A stretch of 57,034 nt of DNA from Thermaceae bacterium (GCA_015478585.1 JADMIM010000012.1:1-57034), one strand, 5' to 3'; positions 15,741 through 24,588 are shown, counted from the first letter of the stretch. Notes: generated by a model from the letters alone, not told the origin. Program-made: numbers and translations.

Positions 15741-16715
15741 ATGAAACTACTCGACAACTATGGTCGGCTCATCAAGGATTTGCGACTTTCGGTCACGCCG
15801 CGCTGCAATTTGCACTGTTTGTACTGCCAGCCCCTGGACTGGGAACAGAGTGAGCCGCCCGGCACGATCTCGGTGGAAGAGGTGCGCAATTTCCTCACAG
15901 CGATGCGGATGCTGGGCTTGGAAGCGGTGCGTTTTACAGGTGGCGAGCCCCTAGTGCGCAAAGAGTTGGCCCAGATGATCGAGGCGGCCCGCGAGGTCGG
16001 CGTTCCCGATATCGCCATTACCACCAACGGAATGCTCTTCAAGCGCAAGGCCAAAGACCTGGTGGCTGCCGGATTGCAGCGGATTAATCTCTCGATGGAC
16101 TCAGTAACCCCCGAAGTGTTCAGAACCATGACCAGGGGTGGTGAGGTTCGGCGCGTCTGGGAGGCCATCGAGACCGCCTGGGAACTGGGGCTTGAGCCAG
16201 TCAAAATCAATGCCGTGATGATTCGTGGCATGAACCAGGGTGAGGTGATTCCCCTGGCCAAGCTGTCGCTGGACAAGCCCTTGCAGGTGCGCTTTCTCGA
16301 GTATATGCACCTCGACAACTCCAACCCCGAGGTCTACCAGCAGCGCTTCATCGCCGGGGCCGAGACCAAGGCCCACCTCGAGCGCGAGTTTGGGCCCCTG
16401 GAAAAGCTCGAGACCGACCCCAGCGCACCAGCCAGGGTTTACAAGATTCCTGGTAGCCTGGGCACGATTGGCTTTATCAACCCCGTTAGCGAGGCATTTT
16501 GCTCGAGCTGCTCGCGCTTGCGCCTGACCTCTGACAAAAAAATCCGGCCCTGCCTGCTGACCGACCTCGAGCTCGATATCAGCGGGGCCTTCGCTGCCGA
16601 AAAGCCGGTGGAAGCCCTGGTGGACGCAATTTTGCTGGCCACAGACCGCAAGCCTGCTTTTGGCAACACTCTGCCCAAGCTGCGCGAACGGGTCATGGTG
16701 GGTATTGGCGGATAA
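15741..16715 (+). CDS. moaA: GTP 3',8-cyclase MoaA
   Basis: This 324-aa radical SAM enzyme starts molybdenum cofactor synthesis by converting GTP to 3',8-cyclo-GTP. The SAM cluster motif CNLHCLYC is at residues 22-29. FTGGEPL follows, then the substrate-side second [4Fe-4S] motif FCSSCSRLRL...RPCLL near residue 255, and the C-terminal GG needed for activity (VGIGG). I start at 15741 because the -10 box touches the ATG seven codons upstream. A regulated promoter precedes it. MobA for the final nucleotide attachment is encoded at 55603-56166; other moa genes are not in this window. Confidence 0.95.
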   Translation: MKLLDNYGRLIKDLRLSVTPRCNLHCLYCQPLDWEQSEPPGTISVEEVRNFLTAMRMLGLEAVRFTGGEPLVRKELAQMIEAAREVGVPDIAITTNGMLFKRKAKDLVAAGLQRINLSMDSVTPEVFRTMTRGGEVRRVWEAIETAWELGLEPVKINAVMIRGMNQGEVIPLAKLSLDKPLQVRFLEYMHLDNSNPEVYQQRFIAGAETKAHLEREFGPLEKLETDPSAPARVYKIPGSLGTIGFINPVSEAFCSSCSRLRLTSDKKIRPCLLTDLELDISGAFAAEKPVEALVDAILLATDRKPAFGNTLPKLRERVMVGIGG

Positions 16716-16783
16716 TGCTGGGCGAAACATTTGCCAGGTTATTGCCTACGGTTTTTCATGTAATTGTTTCTTACACTAAATCC

Positions 16784-18391
16784 ATGAATCGGTCTTGGTG
16801 TTCGCGCCCGATGTTTTTTTTTGTGCTCCTTCCCGTACTGACCGGTTGCCCTGCCATGTCGCCATTGGCCCAAATTGACCCCACCGGTTCCCTTCAGGTC
16901 TGGGCGGTGTCTTCGCTCGAGCGCGTGTGGGCCGACGCGCCTGCTCAGGCCAACCGGCCCATCGAACTATTCGCGGCCAGGGGCGAATACCAGTCTTTTC
17001 AAATCGTAGCTTTTGGTTCCAAGGGGGTGCGCGGTCTGAACTTGCAGGTTTCCGATTTGAGCGGGCCAGACGGAGCCACTATCGGCAAAAACAACATTAC
17101 CCTCTACCGCGAACACTACGTCCCCGTCGAGGTAAATAGCCCCTATAAGGGAGGATCCAACCGCCCTCAGGGTCTGGGGTATTATCCCGATGCCCTCATT
17201 CCTTTCCTCAACCCGGCTACCGACAAGCCCATCACCGGCCAAGCAGTGTACGGCTCGGTTCCCATTGACATAGCCCCCGGCCACGATCAGCCCTTCTGGG
17301 TGGATGTCCTGGTGCCCCGCAAGGCTAAAGCCGGGCTTTATAAAGGGAAATATAGCGTTAGTGGCAACGGCAGAACTGTAGAGGGGGAGTTTCGTCTGAC
17401 GGTTTGGAACTTCGAGTTACCCCTCGAGCCCAGCCTGCAATCCTTCGTACCGTTTTGGTTTACCTATACCGCCGCGGCCAAAATTGAACTCCTGCGCAAC
17501 CGGCTGATGCCAGGGCGCGTAGCTCCTGCCGATGTCAGGCGCTTAAGCGAGTACGGCCTCAACAATATCGAACTGGGCATCGGCAGTGGGGCCAACTATC
17601 ACACCTGTAAAGCCAGTCCGGCCCCTTCACCGGAGGTATTCAAAGCCGCTAAAGCCGCCCGCAAAACCGACCTGCCGGTTTACGACTTTGCTTTTGATGA
17701 GGTAGACGAATGCAATCTGGGCCAAGCCCTGCGCGACTGGGGGCGCAGTATGCACCAAGCGGGAGTGTTGAACCTGGCTACCGTGAGCCCCACTCCCGAG
17801 CTGCTCGACGATGGAACCGGCAAACCCGCGGTAGATGTATTCGTGCTGACTCCACAGATGTACGAAAAATCCAAGGCCAACGGGATGATCGAGGCCGCTA
17901 AGGCCAAAGGGGCCAGCATTTGGTTTTACACCGCACTCTACCGCGCCGAAATCCCCGATGCCCCGCAGTGGCTGCTGGATTATTCCCCCATGAACTTTCG
18001 CATCTCGAGCGGGTTTCTGGCCCAAAGCCTAGGGTTTAATGGAATTCTCTACTGGGCCGCCGACTATGTAGACCGCTCCCGCGGGCAAGACCCCTGGCAA
18101 GACCCACGCTACTTCGAGAACAAGACGGTGTTCCAGGGGGATGGCTCCTGGACTTATCCTGGTGACAAGGTAGGGCTGCCAGGCACGGTAGTTCCCTCTA
18201 TGCGTCTGAAGTGGCTCAGGGACGGGGTGCAAGATTACGAATACATCGAGCTACTGAAAAAAAGCGGTAAATACAGCAAGCTGGCCTGGATGGTGCAACG
18301 CTTAGCCCCCGACTTTAGCAACTGGAACCACGACCCGACCGAACTCGAGGCTACCCGGCGCAAGCTGGGCCAGGCTTTGAGCCAGCCTTAG
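16784..18391 (+). CDS. DUF4091-type lipoprotein, putative glycoside hydrolase-like
   Basis: A 535-aa lipoprotein whose signal peptide ends in LLPVLTGC (lipobox Cys near residue 22), so it is membrane-anchored on the outside. An N-terminal beta domain (LERVWADAPAQANRPIELFAARGEYQSFQIV) precedes an (alpha/beta)8-like region with DFAFDEVDE and GFNGILYWAADY. The C-terminus VPSMRLKWLRDGVQDYEYIELL is the hallmark of DUF4091 proteins, which are thought to act on carbohydrates. ATG at 16784 follows TACACT by seven bases (leaderless). An ATG overlapping the moaA stop (16715) would add 23 residues before the signal peptide and is less likely. Confidence 0.75.
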   Translation: MNRSWCSRPMFFFVLLPVLTGCPAMSPLAQIDPTGSLQVWAVSSLERVWADAPAQANRPIELFAARGEYQSFQIVAFGSKGVRGLNLQVSDLSGPDGATIGKNNITLYREHYVPVEVNSPYKGGSNRPQGLGYYPDALIPFLNPATDKPITGQAVYGSVPIDIAPGHDQPFWVDVLVPRKAKAGLYKGKYSVSGNGRTVEGEFRLTVWNFELPLEPSLQSFVPFWFTYTAAAKIELLRNRLMPGRVAPADVRRLSEYGLNNIELGIGSGANYHTCKASPAPSPEVFKAAKAARKTDLPVYDFAFDEVDECNLGQALRDWGRSMHQAGVLNLATVSPTPELLDDGTGKPAVDVFVLTPQMYEKSKANGMIEAAKAKGASIWFYTALYRAEIPDAPQWLLDYSPMNFRISSGFLAQSLGFNGILYWAADYVDRSRGQDPWQDPRYFENKTVFQGDGSWTYPGDKVGLPGTVVPSMRLKWLRDGVQDYEYIELLKKSGKYSKLAWMVQRLAPDFSNWNHDPTELEATRRKLGQALSQP

Positions 18392-18420
18392 CTATCTCGA
18401 GAGGTCGTCCCGGAGATAGC
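18391..18420. terminator. Hairpin between convergent genes
   Basis: GCTATCTC (18391-18398) and GAGATAGC (18413-18420) form an 8-bp stem that starts at the last base of the DUF4091 stop codon. There is no T-run, so termination would be weak. It also lies downstream of the minus-strand gene ending at 18472. Confidence 0.4.
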
Positions 18421-18471
18421 ATTCGTGGGAACCGCTCTGAGCAGAGAACCGGGAGATGGGCTCGAGCGGCC

Positions 18472-19317
18472 TCAGGAACGGCGAAGGGGCAGCCGCAGGG
18501 TGCCGGTTTCGACCTCGGGAACCAGGGAAAAACGGCGGCGCAGGGCCTCGAGCCGGTTGAGCTGTTGGAGCAGCACCTGGGCTCCTCGAGGCTCGTTGGC
18601 GGGGAGCCGCTCGGGGTGAACCATGTATTCCAGCGTCAGAATCTGCAAACTGGGCAGGTGCAAGAGGGTCTGCTCGAGCAAGGCATAGTCTTCCTCTAAA
18701 AGTGACAGATGCCAGTCCTGCAAACCCCTCTGCCCCAGACGTGGCCCGGAGACGTGGGTTTCCAGCACTTTATCCAGAGGAAAACGCCGCAGGTAATCCC
18801 AATCGGCTTCCTGGCGATGCCAGGCCGCGACCCTGGCATGAGAAAGATCTAAAAGCAAGTAGGCCGGGCTAACCTCGAGGGCTTCGGTGAAAAACTCGGG
18901 GTCGGTGGTGTAGCGCGGGCGGGCTTTCCAGGGAAGCCAGGGGACATTCTCCAGCAGCACTTCCAGGCCGGTCAGCTCCCTTAGCTGCTGGACGTTTTGC
19001 CCGATGCGCCCTAATAACTCGGCCCGGCTTAGTTCCCCGTCGCGCTGGGGGTCATACTCGAGATGAGCTGAGATAAAAGGGGTTCCGCTCAAATGGGCCA
19101 GTTCTTGCAGTAACCCTGGCTGGGGAATTTCCCGCATGGTGACGGAGTATCCCGGCGGCCCCCAACCGTGCAGCAGCACCGGCAGATAATGCCTGGCCTG
19201 GGCCACCTCGAGCCTCGAGGCGGGGCTCAAGGGGCACTTGATATAGTCCAGGGGTAAATCCTCGGTATAAAGCAGTTCGTAAAGCGCAGGAATGCCGTTG
19301 GCAGCGAGTTTGAACAT
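18472..19317 (-). CDS. TIM-barrel protein resembling DUF692 (MbnB/TglH family)
   Basis: This 281-aa protein fits a xylose-isomerase-like TIM barrel. The pattern ISAHLEYD, LEVLLENVPW, EFFTEALE, LLLDLSHARV, VLETHVSG and DWHLSLLEEDYALL matches the metal-ligand order of DUF692, whose studied members are multinuclear iron oxygenases that modify cysteines in peptides. The match is by motif order only; another sugar isomerase-like family is possible. ATG at 19317 has GGAG seven bases upstream and TACAAT further up; a longer frame reaches 19395 but would run through this promoter. No precursor peptide gene is evident nearby. Confidence 0.6.
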   Translation of the reverse strand: MFKLAANGIPALYELLYTEDLPLDYIKCPLSPASRLEVAQARHYLPVLLHGWGPPGYSVTMREIPQPGLLQELAHLSGTPFISAHLEYDPQRDGELSRAELLGRIGQNVQQLRELTGLEVLLENVPWLPWKARPRYTTDPEFFTEALEVSPAYLLLDLSHARVAAWHRQEADWDYLRRFPLDKVLETHVSGPRLGQRGLQDWHLSLLEEDYALLEQTLLHLPSLQILTLEYMVHPERLPANEPRGAQVLLQQLNRLEALRRRFSLVPEVETGTLRLPLRRS

Positions 19318-19538
19318 GGCAGCTCCAATATGAGTCTTTTGCACATTGTACACAACATACTCAAAGCTGTCGAATATCCCCTCGAAAAGGGACAAGATGA
19401 CTTTCGCAGGAAGCCTAGAGAGCGCTAGTTGCGTCCAAATCGGTATCGAGGCTTGAAGGACTCGTATCGGTGCAGTCGACCAGGCCCACAGACCCGACCT
19501 TCTCGGGGCTGCGGCCTTTCGGATGAGATGTGGCCGGA

Positions 19539-20609
19539 TTAACCTGGCCCCTGGATGAAGTCTTGCAGGGTGCGGGTTTGGTATTGCTCGAGGTGTCGCA
19601 GCAGCCCACGGTTCAGCCGCAGCAGCAGGGCTGGCCCTTCGTAGATAAAACCAGTGTAAAGCTGTACCAACACGGCCCCAGCCTTCAGACGCTCGAGCAC
19701 ATCCTCCACACTAAAAATGCCCCCCACCGAGACGATGGGCAAAGGGGTATGTTGGGTGAGGTAGCGCAGCACCTCGAGCGAACGCTCTCGCAGCGGCTTC
19801 CCCGAAAGCCCACCGCTTTCATTAACTCTGGTCTTTAGACCCTCGCGCCCCACAGTGGTGTTGGTGGCGATGATTCCCCTTATCGAATATCGCTCGACCA
19901 GCTCGAGGATTTCGTCTATTTGTTGCCAGCTCAGGTCGGGAGCGATTTTGAGCAGGAGGGGCTTGTCGTGAGGCTGAGCCTGGGCGAAACCCCTCACGCC
20001 AACCACAAGCTCCTCGAGCTTTTCCTTGTCCTGAAGCTGCCGCAGACCCGGTGTGTTGGGCGAGCTTACGTTGAGCACGAAGTAATCGCCATATTCCCAC
20101 AACTGCTCGAGGCTTTGCAAATAGTCGCGCGGGGCTTCCTCTAGGGGCGTAACTTTAGATTTTCCTAGGTTGATGCCCAGCGGAACTGCCAGCCCGCCTT
20201 GCTCCCGCCAGGCCCGCAGCCGCTCGGCAATCTCCGTCGCTCCTTGGTTGTTGAAGCCCATGCGGTTGATGAGGGCCTCATCTTGGGGTAGCCGGAACAG
20301 CCGGGGTTTGGGGTTGCCCGACTGGGCAAAAGCGGTCACGCTGCCTATCTCCACGAAGCCAAACCCCAGCGCAGACCAGGTGGGTAGGGCTATAGCATTT
20401 TTGTCCAGACCGGCGGCAAGCCCGATGGGATTGGGAAACTTCAGACCAAAAACCTCGGTTTCTAAGCGGGGGTCGCGGATTTGGCAAAAGGTTCCAATCA
20501 GTTGAAGCAAAGGCCGATGATGGCCCACGAAGGCTAATGCTGCCATCACCCAGTCGTGAACAGCCTCGGGGTCTTGGCCGAAGAGCAGGGGCTTGACCAG
20601 CGAATACAC
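19539..20609 (-). CDS. pyrD: Dihydroorotate dehydrogenase (quinone), class 2
   Basis: This 356-aa flavoenzyme oxidises dihydroorotate to orotate in pyrimidine synthesis and passes electrons to quinone. The N-terminal amphipathic extension (MYSLVKPLLFGQDPEAVHDWV) is typical of class 2. Core motifs: NPIGLAAGLDKN, GFVEIGSVT, RMGFNNQG, NVSSPNTPGLR with the catalytic serine, KIAPDLS, ATNTT, and GGIFSVEDVLERLKAGAVLVQLYTGF for FMN phosphate binding. The start is GTG at 20609, with TATCCT nine bases upstream and no ribosome site. It is transcribed alone, behind the hairpin at 20669-20702. Confidence 0.95.
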   Translation of the reverse strand: MYSLVKPLLFGQDPEAVHDWVMAALAFVGHHRPLLQLIGTFCQIRDPRLETEVFGLKFPNPIGLAAGLDKNAIALPTWSALGFGFVEIGSVTAFAQSGNPKPRLFRLPQDEALINRMGFNNQGATEIAERLRAWREQGGLAVPLGINLGKSKVTPLEEAPRDYLQSLEQLWEYGDYFVLNVSSPNTPGLRQLQDKEKLEELVVGVRGFAQAQPHDKPLLLKIAPDLSWQQIDEILELVERYSIRGIIATNTTVGREGLKTRVNESGGLSGKPLRERSLEVLRYLTQHTPLPIVSVGGIFSVEDVLERLKAGAVLVQLYTGFIYEGPALLLRLNRGLLRHLEQYQTRTLQDFIQGPG

Positions 20610-20668
20610 GCTGGTCAGGATAACGCATCTCTGGAACGCTTTGCGAAACAGTTATCTCGAGGCCGTAT

Positions 20669-20702
20669 ATAACGAGGCTCTGCCGCCGCAGAGCCTCGTT
20701 AT
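20669..20702 (-). terminator. Strong hairpin after the exported-protein gene
   Basis: ATAACGAGGCTCTG (20669-20682) pairs perfectly with CAGAGCCTCGTTAT (20689-20702) around a CCGCCG loop: 14 bp. It sits between the stop of the minus-strand gene at 20769 and the pyrD start. The run after the stem is ATATACGG, so there is no clear U-tract; it may act as a 3' stabiliser or bidirectional terminator. Confidence 0.6.
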
Positions 20703-20768
20703 GGCCGTGTTTCCTACTATCACCTACAAGACGCAAATGAACAGGCGGCTTTTCTGTTGCAACCCGCT

Positions 20769-21596
20769 TTAGTAATAGCTGCCCAAATCTACGGTTTCGC
20801 TGTATTCCTTGCCTTGACTATCGCTAAAGCGCAATACACCCTGCCCCTCTATTTTGCCGTTATTTACCAGATCCCTGAGGTCAAAAGTGTAGTGAACTAC
20901 GCCAAGGAAGTGAATCTCGGCCTTGCCACCCTCGATGGTGAACTGGTCACGGAATGGCCCGTCGTAGGTTTTTTGCGCCGGGTAGACCTTACCTCCGACC
21001 TCGAGGGTGGCAAGGCTATAGGCGATTAGGTAGCTGGGCTGTTTGTTGGGGTCTGTATTGGCATCGCTGCCCTGGGCTTTGGCTTTATCTTGGTACACCT
21101 TGAGGTAATCGGCTAGTTCCTCGTCTACGCTGTAGGTGCTGTGGGTATAAATTGAGAAGGTAATTTTATTTTTTAGCTCTGAGGCAATCTTCTTGGCAGT
21201 ATCCAGCGGGAAAGGCTTTTGCTGGAAAGCGTAAATAAAGCCGTTGTAACGAACCCGCTCATAGGGAGTAGAAACCACAATGTCATCTACTTCTTGCTCC
21301 CCTTTTTGTAGGCGAATCCCATCGTGGAACTGCTTGAATAAGTAGTTGCCCAGAATGTACCCGTTTCTAGGCGTTACCATCTGGATTCCTTCCTGGGCTG
21401 CTTTTTGCACGTCCTGATCCGACAGCACAGGCTGGAAGGCCAGCGCCAGGGTAAAGAAGCCGATCCCAAACCCCATCGCGGTTTGCGCTATTTTTGCTGC
21501 GACTCCTAGCGGCAAAAAATGAGCTTGGTACGGTCTTTCTAACGGGGTGGACGGTTCTATTCTTTCTGAAAACCGCTCTAAAATGCCAAAACGCAT
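20769..21596 (-). CDS. Exported protein of unknown function with a repeat-derived N-terminus
   Basis: I do not recognise the family. From Met41 the sequence MGFGIGFFTLALAFQPVLSDQ is a good signal peptide, followed by a soluble region of about 210 residues (FIYAFQQKPFPLDTAKKIASELKN, HFLGVVHYTFDLRDLVNNGK). Codons 6-41 are made of dispersed repeat copy B (21475-21580). The only good ribosome site, GGGAGGT, is eight bases before the ATG at 21596. The repeat therefore seems to have inserted in frame just after the original start. Translation from Met41 would have no ribosome site. It lies 15 bp downstream of the quinoprotein gene, suggesting a link to it. Confidence 0.6.
   Translation of the reverse strand: MRFGILERFSERIEPSTPLERPYQAHFLPLGVAAKIAQTAMGFGIGFFTLALAFQPVLSDQDVQKAAQEGIQMVTPRNGYILGNYLFKQFHDGIRLQKGEQEVDDIVVSTPYERVRYNGFIYAFQQKPFPLDTAKKIASELKNKITFSIYTHSTYSVDEELADYLKVYQDKAKAQGSDANTDPNKQPSYLIAYSLATLEVGGKVYPAQKTYDGPFRDQFTIEGGKAEIHFLGVVHYTFDLRDLVNNGKIEGQGVLRFSDSQGKEYSETVDLGSYY
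21475..21580 (-). repeat. Dispersed structured repeat, family 1, copy B
   Basis: The forward strand reads ATCGCGGTTTGCGC ... CTGAAAACCGCTCTA, with the same ends, the same GTACGGTCTTTCTAxCG core and the same length class (106 bp) as copy A at 173-281. The inner stem is TTTTTGCTGC / GCGGCAAAAA: bases differ from copy A at several stem positions, yet pairing is kept apart from one T-G wobble. It lies within the 5' part of the exported-protein gene. Confidence 0.75.
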
Positions 21597-21611
21597 TTGA
21601 GCAACCTCCCT

Positions 21612-23195
21612 TTAGGGTAGCGCAAAAATAGCCAACCGCGCAGCAACTGCGCCCACACCTGTAGCCCCTTTGGAGGAGTTCCCGACAGCGATAGCCATAT
21701 ATTGCTTACCGTTTACCTCGTAGGTGGAGATGCCCCCACCACTGGGCGCATTGTCAATATTGGTTTTGAACAAGACCGCTCCAGTTTTGGCGTTCAGGGC
21801 GTACATATTGCCAGCAGTGTCGGAGGTCAAAACCAGCCCGCCTGCGGTTACCGTGACCCCACCTGGAGAACGCGCACCTGGCTCAAAGCGCCATATCTGT
21901 TTGCCAGTAGCCGCGTCGTAGGCGGTGGTATATCCCTTAGCCTTGGACACATCGTCGAGTTCCATCGAGCCACCAAAAAATAGCTGCCCTTTGACCAGGC
22001 GCACTTCACCCAGCTTTACCACGCCACAGTAGTCAATCGAGTTGACGTAGAGCATCTGAGTAGTGGGGGAGTAAGCCGGGCCGGACCACTGTGAGCCACC
22101 GGTGTAGTTGGGGCAGATGCGGGTGCCTTCGGTGGTGGGGGGTTTATCCATGTTCAGGTGAGAAGTGGTTTCTACCTTGTAGAGTTGCTGCTTGGTGCTG
22201 TCGTCGTAGGTGAATAGGTACCCCTGTTTGGTAGCAACGCTCATCATCAGGTTGCCATTTAGGGTATAGATGATCGGTGCCGCGGAGGTATCGAAGTCTT
22301 TGTTGTCTCCGCTAATCTGTTGGTAGTAGTGGTCGAGTTTGCCGGTCTTGGCATCCAGCACGATTACCGAGTCGGTGTAGAGGTTGGCCCCAGGACGGTA
22401 GGCCGAGGCAAAGTCGGGAGCCGGGTTGCCAATGCTGATATAGAGCTTCCCAGTAGCGACATTCAGGGTATAGCTTGTCCACATGGAGCCGCCGCCCGTA
22501 GCAGTGGAGTCGGCACTACCCCAAGTGTCCGCTCCGGCTTCACTACCGGTAGGAATGACATTGAAATCCCAGACCTTAGAGCCGTCGCTGACATTAAAGG
22601 CGTGCATCTGCCCTTTGATGCCCCAGTCTGCTCCGGCATCCCCCATAAAAATCATGTTGTTCCAAACGATGGGTGCAGAGCTGGTGAAGTAGCCGTTGCT
22701 CGAGTCCTGCACTTGTACGTTCCATAGCAGTTTGCCAGTAGCCGCATCCAGTGCGAGCAGGTGGGCATCTCCAGTACCTCGGAAAAGCATCCCATTGTAG
22801 ATGGCTACATCGCGGTTGGTCGATAGGACTTCAGGGCCGCTAGGCTGGTAATCGTATTCCCATAGCTTGTTACAGTTGGTGGCATCTATGGCGTAGGTCT
22901 TATCTTCTTGGGTGATGTAGGCTACCCCTTTGTATACGATAGGGGTGTCCTGAAAGGCCCCTAAATCGTTGGTAGCAAAGGTACAGACCCGCTGGAGTTG
23001 GCCTACGTTGGTGGTATTGATTTGCGTCAAGGTGGCGTAGCGGGTTCCGGTATAGCTTTTGTTGTACATCAGCCAGGAATCTCGAGCCATAGCCGAGTTA
23101 TTTAACTCCGCTTGAGTAGGGCCAGACACTTGTGCCCCTGCCATTGAGGCTATCAGCGACAACCCCAAAATTGCGACTGCCCACTTCAATTTCAT
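21612..23195 (-). CDS. PQQ-type quinoprotein dehydrogenase
   Basis: This 527-aa periplasmic protein has signal peptide MKLKWAVAILGLSLIASMAGA. It is a beta-propeller of the alcohol/glucose dehydrogenase type: repeated blades such as TYAIDATNCNKLWEYDYQ, LLALDAATGKLLWNVQVQ, VIVLDAKTGKLDHYYQQ, TAYDAATGKQIWRFEPG and MYALNAKTGAVLFKTNI carry the W-motif. The N-terminal DSWLMYNKSYTGTRYATLTQIN matches PQQ alcohol dehydrogenases. The substrate is not predictable, and the vicinal Cys pair of methanol dehydrogenases is not evident. A cytochrome c gene 10 bp upstream is the likely electron acceptor. From 21006 to 22698 no CTCGAG word occurs, suggesting acquisition. Confidence 0.85.
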   Translation of the reverse strand: MKLKWAVAILGLSLIASMAGAQVSGPTQAELNNSAMARDSWLMYNKSYTGTRYATLTQINTTNVGQLQRVCTFATNDLGAFQDTPIVYKGVAYITQEDKTYAIDATNCNKLWEYDYQPSGPEVLSTNRDVAIYNGMLFRGTGDAHLLALDAATGKLLWNVQVQDSSNGYFTSSAPIVWNNMIFMGDAGADWGIKGQMHAFNVSDGSKVWDFNVIPTGSEAGADTWGSADSTATGGGSMWTSYTLNVATGKLYISIGNPAPDFASAYRPGANLYTDSVIVLDAKTGKLDHYYQQISGDNKDFDTSAAPIIYTLNGNLMMSVATKQGYLFTYDDSTKQQLYKVETTSHLNMDKPPTTEGTRICPNYTGGSQWSGPAYSPTTQMLYVNSIDYCGVVKLGEVRLVKGQLFFGGSMELDDVSKAKGYTTAYDAATGKQIWRFEPGARSPGGVTVTAGGLVLTSDTAGNMYALNAKTGAVLFKTNIDNAPSGGGISTYEVNGKQYMAIAVGNSSKGATGVGAVAARLAIFALP

Positions 23196-23205
23196 AGTCC
23201 CCCTT

Positions 23206-23628
23206 TTACTTTGTGAACTTGAAACTTTTCAAGTCTTCTTGAGCCAAGGACTTATCGCCAACAGCCTTAAACCCGTTCGTATCGAGGACGTAAGCCTCTA
23301 TCGCCAGATACTGATCTTTGGAAAGACTACCTGGATTGGTCTGAGGCATACTGGTTGACATGATGTAATAAAAGTCATCCAGGGTGTTTCGCCCCCATTT
23401 CTTGAGAAACTTGTCTCCAGCCAAGGCTGGCCCGCTCACCCCTTGAAGCTGTGCGCCGTGACACATTACGCACTGGGCGCTATAAGTGGTTTTGCCCAAA
23501 TCCACTTGAGCCTGGGTATAAGAGAGCTGAGTCTGGGCTAGAACCCCCACCCCTAAAGCGGTTATGCCCAAAAAGAGGGTTCCTATGGCGATAGACCTCC
23601 ACGTCCACTTTGATGTTCGCTTTATCAT
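23206..23628 (-). CDS. Class I cytochrome c
   Basis: A 140-aa secreted monohaem cytochrome with an N-terminal export signal (WRSIAIGTLFLGITALGVGVLA), haem motif CVMCH, and distal Met in STSMPQTNPG. GPALAGDKFLKKWG and LSKDQYLAIEAYVLDTNG fit cytochromes that partner PQQ dehydrogenases. ATG at 23628 has GGAGG upstream. It is 10 bp before the quinoprotein gene and surely in one operon with it. Confidence 0.92.
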   Translation of the reverse strand: MIKRTSKWTWRSIAIGTLFLGITALGVGVLAQTQLSYTQAQVDLGKTTYSAQCVMCHGAQLQGVSGPALAGDKFLKKWGRNTLDDFYYIMSTSMPQTNPGSLSKDQYLAIEAYVLDTNGFKAVGDKSLAQEDLKSFKFTK

Positions 23629-23734
23629 TGGTCTTCAAACCTCCACGGGGACATCTCGAGAAAAAGCCGATGGTCTAAGGTGTTTACTGTTCATCTCCTT
23701 TCCCCACAAAAGGCAAAAGCCCTTGCGTGTGCCA

Positions 23735-24517
23735 TTATTTGGGGTATCCCCCCACGTAACCCAGTTGCCTCGAGACCACCAGTGCTGCGGCGATAACCTG
23801 TGCGCTGTAACTGGGATACAGACTTCTGGGAAAGCGAAACGAAGGGGCTCCGATGCTGATAGCTGCCACGACCTTACCCCCCTGGTCAAAGATGGGGGCT
23901 GCCACGGCTCGAGTCTCGGGGTCGAAGTCTTCGTTGCCCACCGCGTATCCACGCTCTCTGGTAGCGGTTAGCTCGGCCTCGAGGCTCTCTCGCTGGGTGA
24001 CGGTGTGCGGGGTATAGTGCGGCAGAAGCGGTAGCTCATCCAAAATGCGGGCCTGCTCTTCCTCGGGCAAAAAAGCCAGGATGGCCTTAGGTGCGGCACC
24101 CGCGTGCAGCGAAATAGCCCGACCAACCATTGAAGACCAGCGCACGGCTTTGTTGCTCTCACGGATATCCAGGCAAACGGCGTAATCGCCTGCTAGAGCA
24201 AACAAGGCCACTGTCTCGCGGATGGTGGTGGCCAGACTACTGAGCGGGGCATCCGCCAGTTTGACCAGCGAGGAATCTGAGCTGTTATAGGCTGTCAGCC
24301 CCAAGGTATGGATAACCGGGGTCAACACGTAGCGCTGATCTTCCTCGAGGCGCACGAAACCAGCTTCCTCGAGGGTTTTTAGCGAACGATAGGCTTGGCC
24401 TTTTTCCATGCGAGCACAAGTAGCGATCTGTGAGAGGGTGAAACGGTGGGGGGGTTCTCCAAAAACCAACAGGATTTGAAGGGTCTTGTATGCAGCCTGG
24501 ATAACGTATTTAGACAT
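23735..24517 (-). CDS. IclR-family transcriptional regulator
   Basis: This 260-aa protein has an N-terminal winged HTH (FTLSQIATCARMEKGQAYRSLKTLEEAGFVRL, about 26-58) and a C-terminal GAF-like effector domain (ETVALFALAGDYAVCLDI, GRAISLHAGAAPKAILAFLP, RGYAVGNEDFDPETRAVAAPIFDQGGKVVAAISIGAP), both characteristic of IclR. The start follows AGGGAT. It is upstream of and co-directional with the cytochrome/quinoprotein genes (106-bp gap) and probably controls them. The string TTAGACATATC occurs at its start codon and again 87 bp upstream inside an inverted repeat. Confidence 0.9.
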   Translation of the reverse strand: MSKYVIQAAYKTLQILLVFGEPPHRFTLSQIATCARMEKGQAYRSLKTLEEAGFVRLEEDQRYVLTPVIHTLGLTAYNSSDSSLVKLADAPLSSLATTIRETVALFALAGDYAVCLDIRESNKAVRWSSMVGRAISLHAGAAPKAILAFLPEEEQARILDELPLLPHYTPHTVTQRESLEAELTATRERGYAVGNEDFDPETRAVAAPIFDQGGKVVAAISIGAPSFRFPRSLYPSYSAQVIAAALVVSRQLGYVGGYPK

Positions 24518-24588
24518 ATCCCTAGACTTACACGGAATTGCTCTAAACTAAAACCTTGCGTTTTATCCTGCAAATTTATTTTGTCTGA

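Noticed and set aside
19415-19609. 64-codon Cys-containing frame (MGCCDTSSNTK...) as a precursor peptide for the DUF692-like protein
   Set aside because: It overlaps the end of pyrD on the same strand, has no ribosome site and no leader/core organisation.
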